From the NCBI GenBank assembly GCA_002221725.1, contig NJFT01000048.1, positions 62,001 to 126,000 of the forward strand: DNA of 64,000 nt. The letters are read 5' to 3'. Within the stretch, counting starts at the first letter, position 1, and every line of letters begins with the position of its first letter. The notes beneath the pieces were generated by a model. The model worked only from the letters and a program-made list of their open reading frames with translations, made no database searches and had not been told where the DNA came from. This DNA comes from Scedosporium boydii. Taxonomy: Eukaryota; Ascomycota; Sordariomycetes; Microascales; Microascaceae. Below are positions 46,923-57,435 of this stretch, piece by piece. The position numbers and the translations under genes are program-made.

Positions 46923-47870
46923 ATGTCTCTCTCAAATTCCAAAGTCACGGAGCGCGAGCCCCTCGTAAGTTTCTCGATCTTCAACACCAACGACATGGAT
47001 CGCAATTGAAGTCGAATTGACCTTGCCCCCGCGCCGCAGCCCGAGAATGACGCCGTATGGACAAAGCTCGTCAGGTATGTAGCATTGAGCTCCGAATCAA
47101 TGCATTAGAGAAGAAAGAAGCTCGGATTTCTCATCTGCGACCTCCTTGGACTCATATAGGATCAAGTACGAAGACGCCCACGGCCAACCCCGAACATGGG
47201 AGTCGGCCGAGCGCACGACGCGTCCCCAAGGCAGCGACATTGACGGTGTGGGCATCGTCGCGATCCTAGAGAAGCCTACAGGTTAGCAGAAAGAGTAACA
47301 GGTATTCTATATTTATTTCCCATTCATGTTACTCATTTTGTGCGTCCTGCGTCCTTCTTCATAGGCCCCGAGATCATCCTCCAGAAACAGTTCCGTCCTC
47401 CCGTTGAAAAAGTCACCATCGAAGTCCCCGCCGGCCTCATCGACCCATCCGAAACCGCCGAAGAATGCGCCATCAGGGAACTAAAGGAAGAAACGGGATA
47501 CGTCGGCGTTCCCATCGCCACCTCTCCCATCATGTTCAACGGCAAGTCCACTCCTTCCCCCCTTTTAAACCTCTCCAGAAACTGTAGCTCATGACCTGTT
47601 CCTTTTCGTTCGGTTTGCTCCCCCCATGTAGATCCTGGATTCTGTAACACGAACCTACGCATGGTCCACCTCACCGTCGACATGTCCCTCCCCGAGAACC
47701 AGAACCCCAAGCCCGCGCTCGAGGAGGACGAGTTCATCGAGGTCTTCGTGGTGCCTCTGTCGAAGCTCTGGGAGGAGTGTAAGCGTCTTGAGGCCGAGGG
47801 ATGTGCCATTGATGCGCGGGTGGGCACTCTTGCCGAGGGTGTCGAGTTGGCCAAGAAGTTTAGACTTTAG
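46923..47870 (+). CDS. YSA1: ADP-sugar pyrophosphatase, Nudix (YSA1-like), five exons
   Basis: Exons 46923-46964, 47040-47074, 47160-47281, 47365-47541 and 47632-47870 give 204 aa. The start MSLSNSKVTEREPL joins PENDAVWTKLVR, IKYEDAHGQPRTWESAERTT and ILQKQFRPPVEKVTIEVPAG. The Nudix box is complete, from GLIDPSETAEECA to IRELKEETGY. Downstream come MFNDPGFCNTNLRMVH and DEFIEVFVVPLSKL, as in Ysa1/NUDT5. The family cleaves ADP-ribose and related nucleotide sugars to AMP and a sugar phosphate, in cytosol and mitochondria. Intron 4 must start with GC (AACG followed by GCAAGT) to keep the frame MFN-DPGF; no GT donor gives a correct frame. It is convergent with another Nudix gene 141 bases away. Confidence 0.93.
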
Positions 47871-48011
47871 AAAATGCACTTTTGGAGACAATTGTTTTAA
47901 AATGTATGTATTGCATAGACACATTTATGGGACTAAGAAAGAATATGTCTCCGTCTACGCCAGCCATCGCAGCATCTCCCAGGACTTCATGATTTCGTAA
48001 AACTAGAGTCT

Positions 48012-49091
48012 TCAAAGTTTGCCCTCCCTCCGCAGACCCTCCCACAACGCCACAGCACAAAGAGCCTTAGCATCCCTCGAAGCCTCCCTCCAAAGATCCT
48101 TCATCGCCACGAGCTTCAACGTAATCTTCTCCCCCTCATCCCTCAACCCCGTCAACTTGCCGCTCCACTCCTTCAGCTGATCCCGCGCAACGCGTTTCTC
48201 GTGCATGAAGATGGTGATATGCTCGTCGCAAGCCCCCGGCGAAGGAAACATCGCCAAAGGCAAATTCTCCTCCCCGGAGTCGGTAGGTTTCGCAAGATCG
48301 CTGAGACAGGTAAGCTCAGACTCCGGGATCTCGATACCAAGCTCCTCCTGGATCTCCTTCGCCGCCGCGCCAGAGAAGGATCCGTCATCGACCATTCCCG
48401 CGGGTAGCTCCACCATAGCCAAGGACCCGGCCGCCGCGCGCGGCTGAACCGTCAGCACGGCATACCGCTCGTCGGAATCGGGCGGCGCGTCGTCGGGCAC
48501 GAGGAGCACGAGCATGGCGACGCTGGGTCCGCGGAGGAACACGGCGCTGGGCAGCTTTTCGCCGGCGGCGTTGGCGAGGGTGGCGGTGAGTTTGACGAAG
48601 CCGAGTCGGTCTTTGGCGAAGCGGTCGACGGCTTGGATGGTGATGGAGTGAAGGGCGTATGGGTCTGCGTGGAAGGGGTGGTTGGGGTTCGTGCTTTGGA
48701 GCTTGAGGGAGTTGGTGAGGGTCGTGAGCCAGTTCTGGAGTGAGGTTAGCAGTTAGATTTCATACATGCACGAAGTGTAAGTTGGCAACGTTGGGATTGT
48801 GATTCGTTTCAGAGACTAATTAAATTTCTTTTCTGTGAAGTGAAGTGGGAGATATACATTAAATGGTTTAAAGGTCGAGATCTCGGTCTCTGTAAGGCCC
48901 TCGGGGAGGGTTACAGGTATATTGAGCTGTTTGTGCGTAAAGGTCGTCATCGTCGCGATGTTGGGGCGTACTCGGTGTGAAAGTCTTTGGAAAGATGAAC
49001 AATGATTGAAACCTCGGAAAGGATATGGGTTCGCTCTGCTTTGGATGGGTGAGCTTAGAATTCCAATTCCACGGGCAAACCTCGACGACAT
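48012..49091 (-). CDS. Nudix hydrolase, ADP-sugar diphosphatase (plant NUDX14-like), two exons
   Basis: Exons 49091-48858 and 48734-48012, phase 0, with a GTATAT donor, GCTAAC branch and CTCCAG acceptor; 318 aa. The first 47 residues (MSSRFARGIGILSSPIQSRA onward) are basic and acid-free, like a mitochondrial presequence. A second in-frame ATG at 48950 gives MTTFTHKQLNIPVTLPEGL, a plausible cytosolic start. After VAMLVLLVPDD and LAMVELPAGMVDDGSFSG comes the box KEIQEELGIEIP. The spacing of this Nudix box is one residue shorter than the canonical form and lacks its first Glu, but the REUxEExGU-type core is kept as KEIQEELGI. Similar plant and fungal enzymes hydrolyse ADP-glucose or ADP-ribose. 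The substrate here is not established. It faces the YSA1-type gene tail to tail. Confidence 0.87.
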
Positions 49092-49556
49092 CCTCTGCTA
49101 TTTATGCAGGGGAGAAGGATGGGTAGACGCTCTTTCCCTCTTTCCCGCAGCCTAGTCTAGGGAGATAAAGAAGACAAAAGAAAGAAGTTGAAATAATGGT
49201 CGGCTGTGATTTTGGAATGAGCTGGTGACGCAAACGGCCGTCATCGATTCACATCATGCAGAGTCGAGGCCAGAAATCAAGGCCGTCTCGATTATTGATG
49301 ATGCTGGGTTCTGTCGACGATTGTAAGAGTCTAAAATGGTGTAAATAGCGCCTCGCTCCAGGCGGCAACGGTGCGACATTGTGCTGCGGTGCCTGCATCA
49401 GATGAGGCTTATTAAGGCGCGTGGTGCGTGAAATGCCGCTGCTGGCTCTCGATCAGGTCTGGCTTGGAGCTGGTTTGCTGGTCGCTGGGAACAATCGATC
49501 AATTGAGCTCAACCCAATGCAGGTTTGTCCAGTTCCGTTTCCAGTTCCTGCAGGCA
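49092..49556. other. Intergenic
   Basis: About 460 bases between the NUDX14-like start and the 3' end of the small cysteine-rich gene, both on the minus strand. No element recognised. Confidence 0.45.
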
Positions 49557-49900
49557 CTACAACTGCGCCCACACACCGTTGCACAATTTCCACTTCTTCT
49601 CCTCCTTGCACTCGCCGCAAGGCTCATTCAGCTTCTTCGAGCCGAGGACCGCTTTCCGCGGTTGGCCACCGCACCTTTTATCATGAGATGCCTCCGCGAC
49701 GGCGCAGTACGTCTTGAAGCATTCGGTCTCGAGCGTTTGTTGCGGGTGGCCGCAGAGGAAGACGCGGTTTGCCGACCACTCGGCGCAGCCTTGTTGACTA
49801 TTTTTTTGTTTCAAATCGATTTGTGTTAGGAGCTTTTGGCAGAATTGTTTGTGAGGATCTGGGGAGGCAGAGGCGGATATGCATACCATAGGACTGACAT
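49557..49900 (-). CDS. Small cysteine-rich protein of 84 aa, two exons, unknown
   Basis: Exon 1 is only 14 bases (49900-49887, ATG TCA GTC CTA TG). A GTATGC donor, CCTAAC branch and AATAG acceptor lead to exon 2, 49797-49557. The splice forms a TGT (Cys) codon and the joined protein starts MSVLCQQGCAEWSANRVFLC. Nine cysteines in 84 residues follow a spaced pattern: CxxxC, then LCGH, ECFKTYC, KRCGG, EPCGECKEEKKWKLC. The product has no signal peptide, so a secreted effector is unlikely; intracellular zinc binding is more likely. I recognise no named family. Unspliced reading gives a different, less convincing N-terminus. Evidence: splice consensus, frame continuity and cysteine regularity. Confidence 0.6.
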
Positions 49901-50612
49901 CTTTGTACACGAAGTAATGGAGGATAATGTCAAGGGGCGCTGAGAGTTCTCTTTGAAACGGTGAAAGTCAATGTTCTGCAGCTGGGAAATGTCGAAAAAA
50001 AGAGACTAGAAACCAAGTCGATACTGGTTTGTTGATATTTACATATACTCCAAAAAGGGGATGTTGGTGCCTAGGTCGAGGGAGTTAGTTTGAGTCCGAT
50101 ATGTGCGGTTTCTCTGCATTCCAATCACTCGTGCACTTGTGCACTTGAAGCATTGCGCCACCACACGATTCAGATTGATTGATTGAATTGATCAATTGAC
50201 AATGGTCGCGTACCCCGAGCGACCCTTGCTCGATCAACGTCAGCTCAACATACCATAATATTTGTATGCCCTTGGGAAACTACGAAGTAGAATTATCGAC
50301 GTTCACGTGAGAAGTCTTGAACTGGCGTTAGATCCCATTGTAATTCAGAAATAGGGGATGACGATCATGAGGATCACCTCGAGCTTGAGTAGTGACATCC
50401 AAGGAGAGCATCAATGCTTATACACGAGAGTTACCCACGCCATTGTGTAAATAAATGTATTAGAATAAACCTCACTGAGGGGAATATCGGTATCAACGCT
50501 AATAGCATCAAGCACCCCCAACGCCCTATCAATAATACAACGCTATCCAGCTCTCGCCCCTCGGTCATGGCCGTGGACAAGCTCATGGCCTAGCCATGTC
50601 ATAACCCCCAAC
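49901..50612. other. Intergenic
   Basis: About 700 bases holding one TACGAAGTA motif at 50281-50289 and the likely promoter of the small cysteine-rich gene. No coding sequence recognised. Confidence 0.45.
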
Positions 50613-51736
50613 CTACACCGCCCAGTACACATCAACCTTGACGCTGTAAACATTGTTCACCCACCCCGGAAACCTCGTCTTGGCCCACACAGTAATGACA
50701 TCCCCAACCTTCAAATTCCTCACGAACTCCCCATCGCCCGTCTCCTTCCCCCTTCCGAACAAGACTAAATCGTCGGCTTCGTCAGACTTGGGGTCGATGT
50801 CATCCAGCCAGCTCCACGTAATGGTGTGCGTCATCGGCGATCGCCCCGCGACCTTGTTGCACTGGATGAGGTGCTTGGAGTCCGGCAGAAGCGGGTGGTG
50901 GAGGTGGATTCGGCCGTCGACCATTAGGGCCGGCTCGGGGTATACCGATCTGAGCTTGCAGTATGGAAGGAAATGGTCCGGCTTGTCGACTGGTCGGTGG
51001 CTGCATGCTTTTCCCTCCTCTTCGTCGATGCCTAAAAGAATAGTCAAAATAATCGTTCTTGCCAGAAAGTTCAACTGGTCACGGCAACTTACATTTGCCT
51101 TCTGGGTCGAACCGCTCCAGGCCGGCTTCGAACCAAGTGTACGACCCGTGATACGTAGCGCCATTGGCTCCGCCGCCCCAGCCTTGATCGCGGCTCTTGA
51201 TGGTAAAGACAACCTTCCGAACGGGGTTCCTCAAAAGTGGCATGGCCTCGCCGAGACTTTGCTCAAAATGCTTAGGTTCGCACTCCTTCCTCATGACCTC
51301 TGCAGGGATAGTTCCGTCAGTCGCATAACGGTCCGTTAACGGGTTACGGAATCCAACGGGTGGTGTGCGGATCTGAAAATAAAACAATGAAGACGGTCCC
51401 AATTAGTTCTCAATACAAGTCACATCGAGGGACGACGAGGAGAGCCCCGGGGGAGGGACACACCAGCATGGTGTTAGCATCCTGTCTAAACGCCCTGGAC
51501 TCGTGGCCCGTAACGGGATTGCGATAATCGACGTAGCTATGCGAGCATGGCCAGTACTCTGCCAACTCGACGATGCTATCGACGATTTCGGGAGGCAGGA
51601 CCCTAGCCTTTTGGATCATAGCCTTGAGGACGAGAACATCGATCGGCGACGGCTCAAAAGGTCCGTCCTGCTTGGGGTCCGAGAGACTCATGGCTTCGAT
51701 TTGGTGAAGGATGTAGTCGTATGCTAGTTTGAACAT
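50613..51736 (-). CDS. Conserved fungal protein of unknown function, three exons
   Basis: Exons 51736-51464, 51372-51093 and 51031-50613 give 323 aa; donors GTGTGT and GTAAGT, acceptors TTTCAG and TTTTAG. The N-terminal part has VLPPEIVDSIVELAEYWPCS, similar to the F-box-like start of many fungal proteins. The middle contains PVRKVVFTIKSRDQGWGGG followed by SYTWFEAGLERF. The C-terminal domain has ITWSWLDDIDPKSDEADDL, GRGKETGDGEFVRNLKVGD and TVWAKTRFPGWVNNVYSVKV and ends DVYWAV, a set I know from uncharacterised Pezizomycotina proteins. No catalytic motif is evident. Alternative start: MSLSDPK at 51691. It is divergent from the acetyltransferase gene. Confidence 0.82.
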
Positions 51737-52924
51737 CGGGGTTTGGCGAGATACCAGCTCTGGTGATTTCCAAGGATTGGGCGATCGAAGGTGAGTGACG
51801 ACGGGGAAATACGGAGACTGACGTATGTCGGGAGCAAGCAAGATAAGTAATTACTCGATGTGTAGCAGGAGATCTACGAGACGAAGGCGCGGGCGGACGT
51901 TATTGAGCAATCGCTGTATTATTCCAATTGGTAGTTGGTAGTAGTGATTGATGCTGGTGAAAAGGCAGGATCACAAACTGCATTGAAGTAGCTCGGGAAT
52001 GAGGTGTGATGTTGTTGCCTTCTAAAATGGGTCTTGACTTTTGTAGCACATGTGGACATGACCAGGAACGCACCCACTCTGCCGATACAAGAATGGAACA
52101 CCCGTGCAAACACGACTGAACCGTACCTGACAGGATTTTGGTTCCTACTTGTATGGCCTAATACCTCATACAGTTCATGATAATGCATCGAGCATTGGTA
52201 TCATTGGATATTCGAAGCAGGACGATTCCACACTTGGTGGGCGCGATCACTAGTGCCATGACCTTCTTCTAGTTCCTATTGCTCCCTGATGGTTGGTGGA
52301 GGGAGTTGCAACCACACTCTACTTGTAGACTCCGCAGGAATGTGCAGACACTGAAATACGGGCAGGCCTGGTTCGGTTCTGCTATTTCTGAAGTGTTGGA
52401 CGGACTGTTCTTTCCAACAAAGTCACCAACAAAGTCACCAACCACGTCACTCTTCGCTGCCGACTTACGTCATGGCCGAACAATCGGATTATGTCATCAG
52501 CTACTCTCAAATGGGCCAATGGTGTCTTGGCCTGCATCTTGCGCGATGAAGCGCCCCACCCGCCTAAACCTGCAGTCCGATAAGAGAAATCCCACTATTC
52601 TTATCGCCACGTGAAAGCACATCATCGCCCAGGTTCCCCATCTTTTCTAAGCATCCCGTGTCAATGGGTAGGGGCAACCCTCGAAACGGCAAAATGCCTC
52701 TCCAGCTCGTGTAATTTCTTTTCCTTGTGATTTCTAAGCTGTTTTGAAGTTTCTCTCGAAGGTCATGTCCTCGAGGGTTGGTGTTTCGTGATTGTAATTG
52801 TTCTCTGCATGCTCCCTTCTTGTCTGAACTAGCACCTCCATTTTCCTCGACTTACACGAGCAGCCACTACACACACACGCGACCACTTAAAGAACCACCC
52901 CCAAACACAGCCAACTCCATTCCC
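51737..52924. promoter_or_regulatory. Divergent intergenic region before the acetyltransferase
   Basis: About 1.2 kb between divergent starts. It includes a short tandem of AAAGTCACCAAC at about 52419-52443. The last 150 bases, read in the acetyltransferase frame, stay open but look like a leader (CAC/ACA-rich). Confidence 0.4.
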
Positions 52925-54523
52925 ATGAAGGGGCAGAGGCTTCTACAATCCGCCGTGCGCGGCGCCCGATCTCGGCGACAGCCTCTCTCAATTCCCTCCC
53001 AACACAATCTCACTCACAATGCCCCCATATCAACTTCCTCTCCCCGGGCTTCTGCTGCCCGCCGCCCCATCACCACCCAAGCCGTCCGCAGCGGCGCCGC
53101 AAGCCCCAGTATAGCCTCCAACCCCGCCATGGCCTTCCCCTGCCTCGACAAAATCGAAACCCGTTCCGCCAACCTCGAAGCAACCCGCAGCTCCAGCGGG
53201 CCCGAACCCTCCTACACCTCCGGCGCAGCCCTCAAGTACCACTGCGACCAGCCGCTCCTCCTCGACTGGGGCGGTGTGCTGCCTGAATTCGACATCGCCT
53301 ACGAGACGTGGGGCGAGATGAACGCCGACAAGTCCAACGTCATACTCCTGCACACGGGCTTATCGGCGTCTTCGCACGCACACTCGACGAAGGCGAATCC
53401 CAAGCCGGGCTGGTGGGAAAAGTTTATCGGTCCGGGTTTGAGCCTGGACACTGACAAGTACCATGTCATCTGCACCAACGTCATTGGCGGGTGCTACGGC
53501 TCGACGGGACCCTGTAGCATCGACCCGGCCGATGGGGACCACTATGCCACGCGGTTCCCCATCCTGACCATGGAGGACATGGTGCGTGCCCAATTCCGCC
53601 TGCTCGATTTCCTGGGCGTCGAGAAGCTCTACGCCAGCGTCGGTTCTAGCATGGGCGGCATGCAGTCCCTCGCCGCCGGGGCGCTCTTCCCCGAACGCGT
53701 CTCCCGCATCGCTACCATTAGCGGCTGCGCCAGGAGCCATCCGTATAGCATCGCTATGCGTCACACCCAGCGCCAGGTCCTCATGATGGACCCCAAGTGG
53801 AACCGCGGCTTCTACTACGGGAAAGTGCCACCCCATGCGGGCATGAAACTCGCTCGGGAGATCGCCACGGTGACGTATCGATCGGGTCCGGAGTGGGAAC
53901 AGCGCTTCGGTCGGAGGCGCGCGGATCCTAGCAAGCCGCCCGCCCTATGCCCGGATTTCCTCATCGAGACTTACCTCGACTACGCGGGCGAGAAATTCTG
54001 CCTCACGTACGATCCCAACAGTCTCCTGTACGTTAGCAAAGCGATGGATCTCTTCGACTTGGGAATCGAGAACCAAATCGCGACCCGCAACCGCCGTGCC
54101 GCTCGCGAGGGCCTCCTCCGAGCTGGCGTCTACTCCCCATCTTCTTCCCCCGACCTCCAGTGCACCCTCACCCTCCCCGACAAGCCCTACGAGGAAACAC
54201 AAGAACAATTCCTCTCCAACCACAACGCCGACCAACACTCCTCCCCCAACTCCACCATCGAAGCGCAGGGCTCGAGACCCCCGGATGACTTAATCCGCGG
54301 CCTCGCCCCGCTCCGCAACATCCCCACCCTCGTCATGGGCGTCGCGAGCGACATCCTCTTCCCCGCATGGCAGCAGAGTGAGATCGCCGACGCGTTGACC
54401 CTGGCGGGAAATAGGCGCGTGACGCATTATGAGCTTAGCGAGGAGGCGAGCATGTTTGGGCATGATACGTTTTTGTTGGATTTGGAGATTATTGGGGGGA
54501 ACTTGAAGAAGTTCTTGGGTTGA
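52925..54523 (+). CDS. Homoserine/serine O-acetyltransferase family (CysA/Met2-like)
   Basis: One intronless frame of 532 aa from [18 protein letters not shown], a basic mitochondrial-type presequence. The alpha/beta-hydrolase acetyltransferase core follows: [43 protein letters not shown], the nucleophile elbow [25 protein letters not shown] with the acid, and [10 protein letters not shown] with the His. The family moves acetyl from acetyl-CoA to homoserine or serine for methionine or cysteine synthesis. The mitochondrial leader and the segment [20 protein letters not shown] favour the fungal CysA-type serine O-acetyltransferase over the cytosolic Met2. An upstream in-frame codon run to 52778 exists but has no ATG context. 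A low-complexity Ser/Pro/Asn stretch lies near residue 400-440. Confidence 0.88.
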   Translation: MKGQRLLQSAVRGARSRRQPLSIPSQHNLTHNAPISTSSPRASAARRPITTQAVRSGAASPSIASNPAMAFPCLDKIETRSANLEATRSSSGPEPSYTSGAALKYHCDQPLLLDWGGVLPEFDIAYETWGEMNADKSNVILLHTGLSASSHAHSTKANPKPGWWEKFIGPGLSLDTDKYHVICTNVIGGCYGSTGPCSIDPADGDHYATRFPILTMEDMVRAQFRLLDFLGVEKLYASVGSSMGGMQSLAAGALFPERVSRIATISGCARSHPYSIAMRHTQRQVLMMDPKWNRGFYYGKVPPHAGMKLAREIATVTYRSGPEWEQRFGRRRADPSKPPALCPDFLIETYLDYAGEKFCLTYDPNSLLYVSKAMDLFDLGIENQIATRNRRAAREGLLRAGVYSPSSSPDLQCTLTLPDKPYEETQEQFLSNHNADQHSSPNSTIEAQGSRPPDDLIRGLAPLRNIPTLVMGVASDILFPAWQQSEIADALTLAGNRRVTHYELSEEASMFGHDTFLLDLEIIGGNLKKFLG

Positions 54524-54999
54524 GGTATGTCTAAAGAAAGCGGTGTAATGAGGTGGGAGGTGGAGATGGGAATGAGGTGAGGTTTTGCCTGGGCCTGGAA
54601 AGGTTAGCTTGGGGGGTGTGGGGAAAGTGGGCGGTGAGGGTCTCTATTTGATTGCATTGCCAGCGATATTCTTCAGCAGCACTTTGTGTACATGGGACTT
54701 TTTCCTATTTTTTTTTTCTTTTACTTCCGTTCGGTCATGTCAAAGCGACAAGGAAATTTGGATTATACGGAGGAATTGTGTTTAGATATTTGCATTGAAG
54801 TGGAGTTACGGCTCATAAGTCATACCATCAATACCGAAGTATATAAATTCGATCTTCTCTCTCTAATATTGTTAACAATCTACGCGGAATCTATCCTCCA
54901 CCTTTACTAAGTGTCCCCATACTTCCGCAAATCGATTCTCAGAGAGGAATAAGAACAGGAAAGGAAAAGAGTCAAGTCTGAATAGTTCAAACAAGTCGC
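54524..54999. other. Intergenic between convergent 3' ends
   Basis: About 480 bases holding the 3' regions of the acetyltransferase and amine oxidase genes. No other element recognised. Confidence 0.5.
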
Positions 55000-57435
55000 T
55001 CAATCTGTTCTGTTTACCGATCCATGACATGCCCCATTGAGTGTTCCGTTCCTGCCGTCAACAACGCCATTCTCACCAGGTTTGCAGCAGCCGACGAGTA
55101 CACTCGCCTCGTTCTTGGAAGAAGGGACGTCGATGGCCGGGTTCGACGTAAAAAAGTCAGCTGGCTTGAGCATCATCTGGTGGATCTCGACGGGCCTGCT
55201 CAAACCGCTACGTTAGCAAGGGGCTGTCCGTGGGGGAGGATCTTGGGGGAGGATCATCACGCAGAAGAGGTTGATAATTGGAAGCAAACTTACATCACCG
55301 GCCAATCCTCCATTCTCGGGTTATGTGTCAACCCAAACACGGCCCATACAACCGGTCCACACCGATTCCTCGATCCGACCTTCTTGCTGTCCTCCTCGCC
55401 ATTCTGACCGACATCCGCAAGGACATCATCTGTCCTCGCGGCCATATCTACAACACCTCCCGTCTCATTCCGGCTCTGGTTCGTAAACTCCCCACCCGCC
55501 CAGAGCTCGCCATCCCTGTACCCGGTCACCCAGACGTGCCTCGACGCAAACCCAGCTCTCCTCGCCTGGATGCTCCCCTCCTGGGCGAGAAGGAGCTGGG
55601 TCGGCGACGGAACGAGCTTGTATCCCACATTCCTGCTCGTGATGGGATTCTTGATACGCGCGTTCTCGAGGCGGACGATTCTGTTGTTACGTGGCTCGGC
55701 GATGATTCCCGTCGGTTGCGATATCACCGTTCGTTCGATGACATATAGGTTCCCCTGGGGGTTCGTTTGCGGGTCCTGAGGCCGGGCTAGCGTCTCTTCT
55801 TGGATGATGACGGTATCCGTTGCGGCGTACGAGTCAATGGCCGGGTCGATCCGCACGGCGAAGACATGCTGGTGATTTTGCGCGAGGACGCCAGGACCGA
55901 CGAGGGCGCCATATGGGGCAGTCTTGATATTCGGATCGACGGCCACGACGCTGACTACACCGGTCGCCCGGGTCTCGATAGTGATGTTCCCAGCTACGTC
56001 GAGCTTAAAGGCAAAGATGTACTCGTAGTTCGCTAGCGTCGCGATAAACTGCACGACTAGCTCCCGTAACCTTGCAACGACGGCGCGAGACGTTCGGAAA
56101 TTCGTGTGCTTCCATCCAATGCCATTGTCTTGCTCATGGAGACAAACTACCGACCGCGAGACCTCCGGCGTCCCGTCCGACTGGCCTACAAGAAATGCGT
56201 CAAAGTAGTGAATGGCGCCAAGGCAGTCACACCCAAGCTCGAGGTTGTTAGCCGCGCGGCCGACGCCGCCATCCCCCAGATCAAAAGCTTGCTTCCTGTG
56301 GAATGGATAACGGGGATCGGAGTAGGGAACGGCCATCTCGCTGTAGCTAAGGCGGTAGAGAACGGGCCGCCCGTCGTAGCATAGATCGTGGAGGACGGCG
56401 CCTTCTCGAGCAGTGAAGCCTAGGCGGAAGCGCCACTTCTGCCACTCTACAAGATTGTCTTCGTGGACGGCAAACGAGGCACCATAGGGCTGGGTGATGT
56501 TGATGGGCTTCATATCCTTGCGAAGAGGCTGGTCGAGAAGCTCCGGGACGTACTCGGATGGCTTATTGGCCCCAAAAAGTTTGACGGGAGGGTCATCTTT
56601 GCGCCTCGGGGAGGCGAATATCGTACCGGGTTCGACGCTCGTAGCTAACCTGTCGACCCGCACAATCTCCTTCGTCACCCAATTCATGACCGGGATGATT
56701 GGAATTGGATACGCATAGTGGTTGGCATCGGGATTCCCGCTCGAGTCGTCGCGTGCGAAGACTAATCCTTGCATATACCGGTCGGACGCGTCTGAGTCGT
56801 CAGGTCCACCGTATGGCCAAGGGTCAATGGCGAGGGAGAAGTTTGGGGGAAGCTCAAACTCGGACATGGCCGCCTGAAAGAGGGAAGACTTGACGCACAA
56901 ATCGTGAAAAGCCGCAAATTCGCTCCTAATGAAGAAAACACAATTATCGTGTGTGAGACTAACAATCTCTCAATAGAGAGCAGCGGCTCTTTCGCTCGAG
57001 TTCTCTCTCCCTCTATCTCCTTCAAGCTCCGATTAAAGCAACGTACACTGTGAAAGAAGGATTGCTCCCGAGAGGAGACTCTTCTCTGCTAAGCTCACGA
57101 CCAGAACTCAAGTCCACGACGGATTGTGTGTACTGAAAGAAGGTGATCCCCTTCTCCATCTTGACAACATCGTACTGTATTCTTGCCAGCCGAGGCGGCT
57201 TAGGCGTCTGGTCTGAGAGTTTTCCAGTATGCTCGGCGACGAGATAAGGAACCAGATCTGCCTTTTTCGGTTCCTCGAGCTGTATCGTTCGGAAGTAGAG
57301 TGCGCTGGGGTCGTCATGGCTGGCAACCAGAATATCTCGTGCCCTATGGAACTCGGGCTCGGTGAGCGGCGCCAGAGGGTGTCGAAACTTATCTACAACC
57401 GCGGACCTTATGTCCACTGGCTTCGTGCTGCTCAT
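55000..57435 (-). CDS. Copper-containing primary amine oxidase, three exons
   Basis: Exons 57435-57047, 56925-55294 and 55195-55000 give 738 aa. Donors GTACGT and GTAAGT and acceptors TTAG and GCAG join SFTV-SEFAAFHDLC and WPVM-PVEIHQMMLKPADFF. The cofactor motif NYEYIFAFKLD at about residue 430 contains the Tyr processed to TPQ. Copper ligands are the HQH of NHQHVFAVRID and the His of FGLTHNPRMEDWPVM. The catalytic Asp lies in FDLGDGGVG. The enzyme oxidises primary amines to aldehydes, releasing H2O2 and ammonia, usually in peroxisomes. The C-terminus (GSVNRTD) lacks a PTS1 tripeptide and no signal peptide is visible, so location is open. The segment before FGLTH, in relatives an RNRxIENTD-type stretch, here reads SRNRCGPVVWAV. 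Confidence 0.94.
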
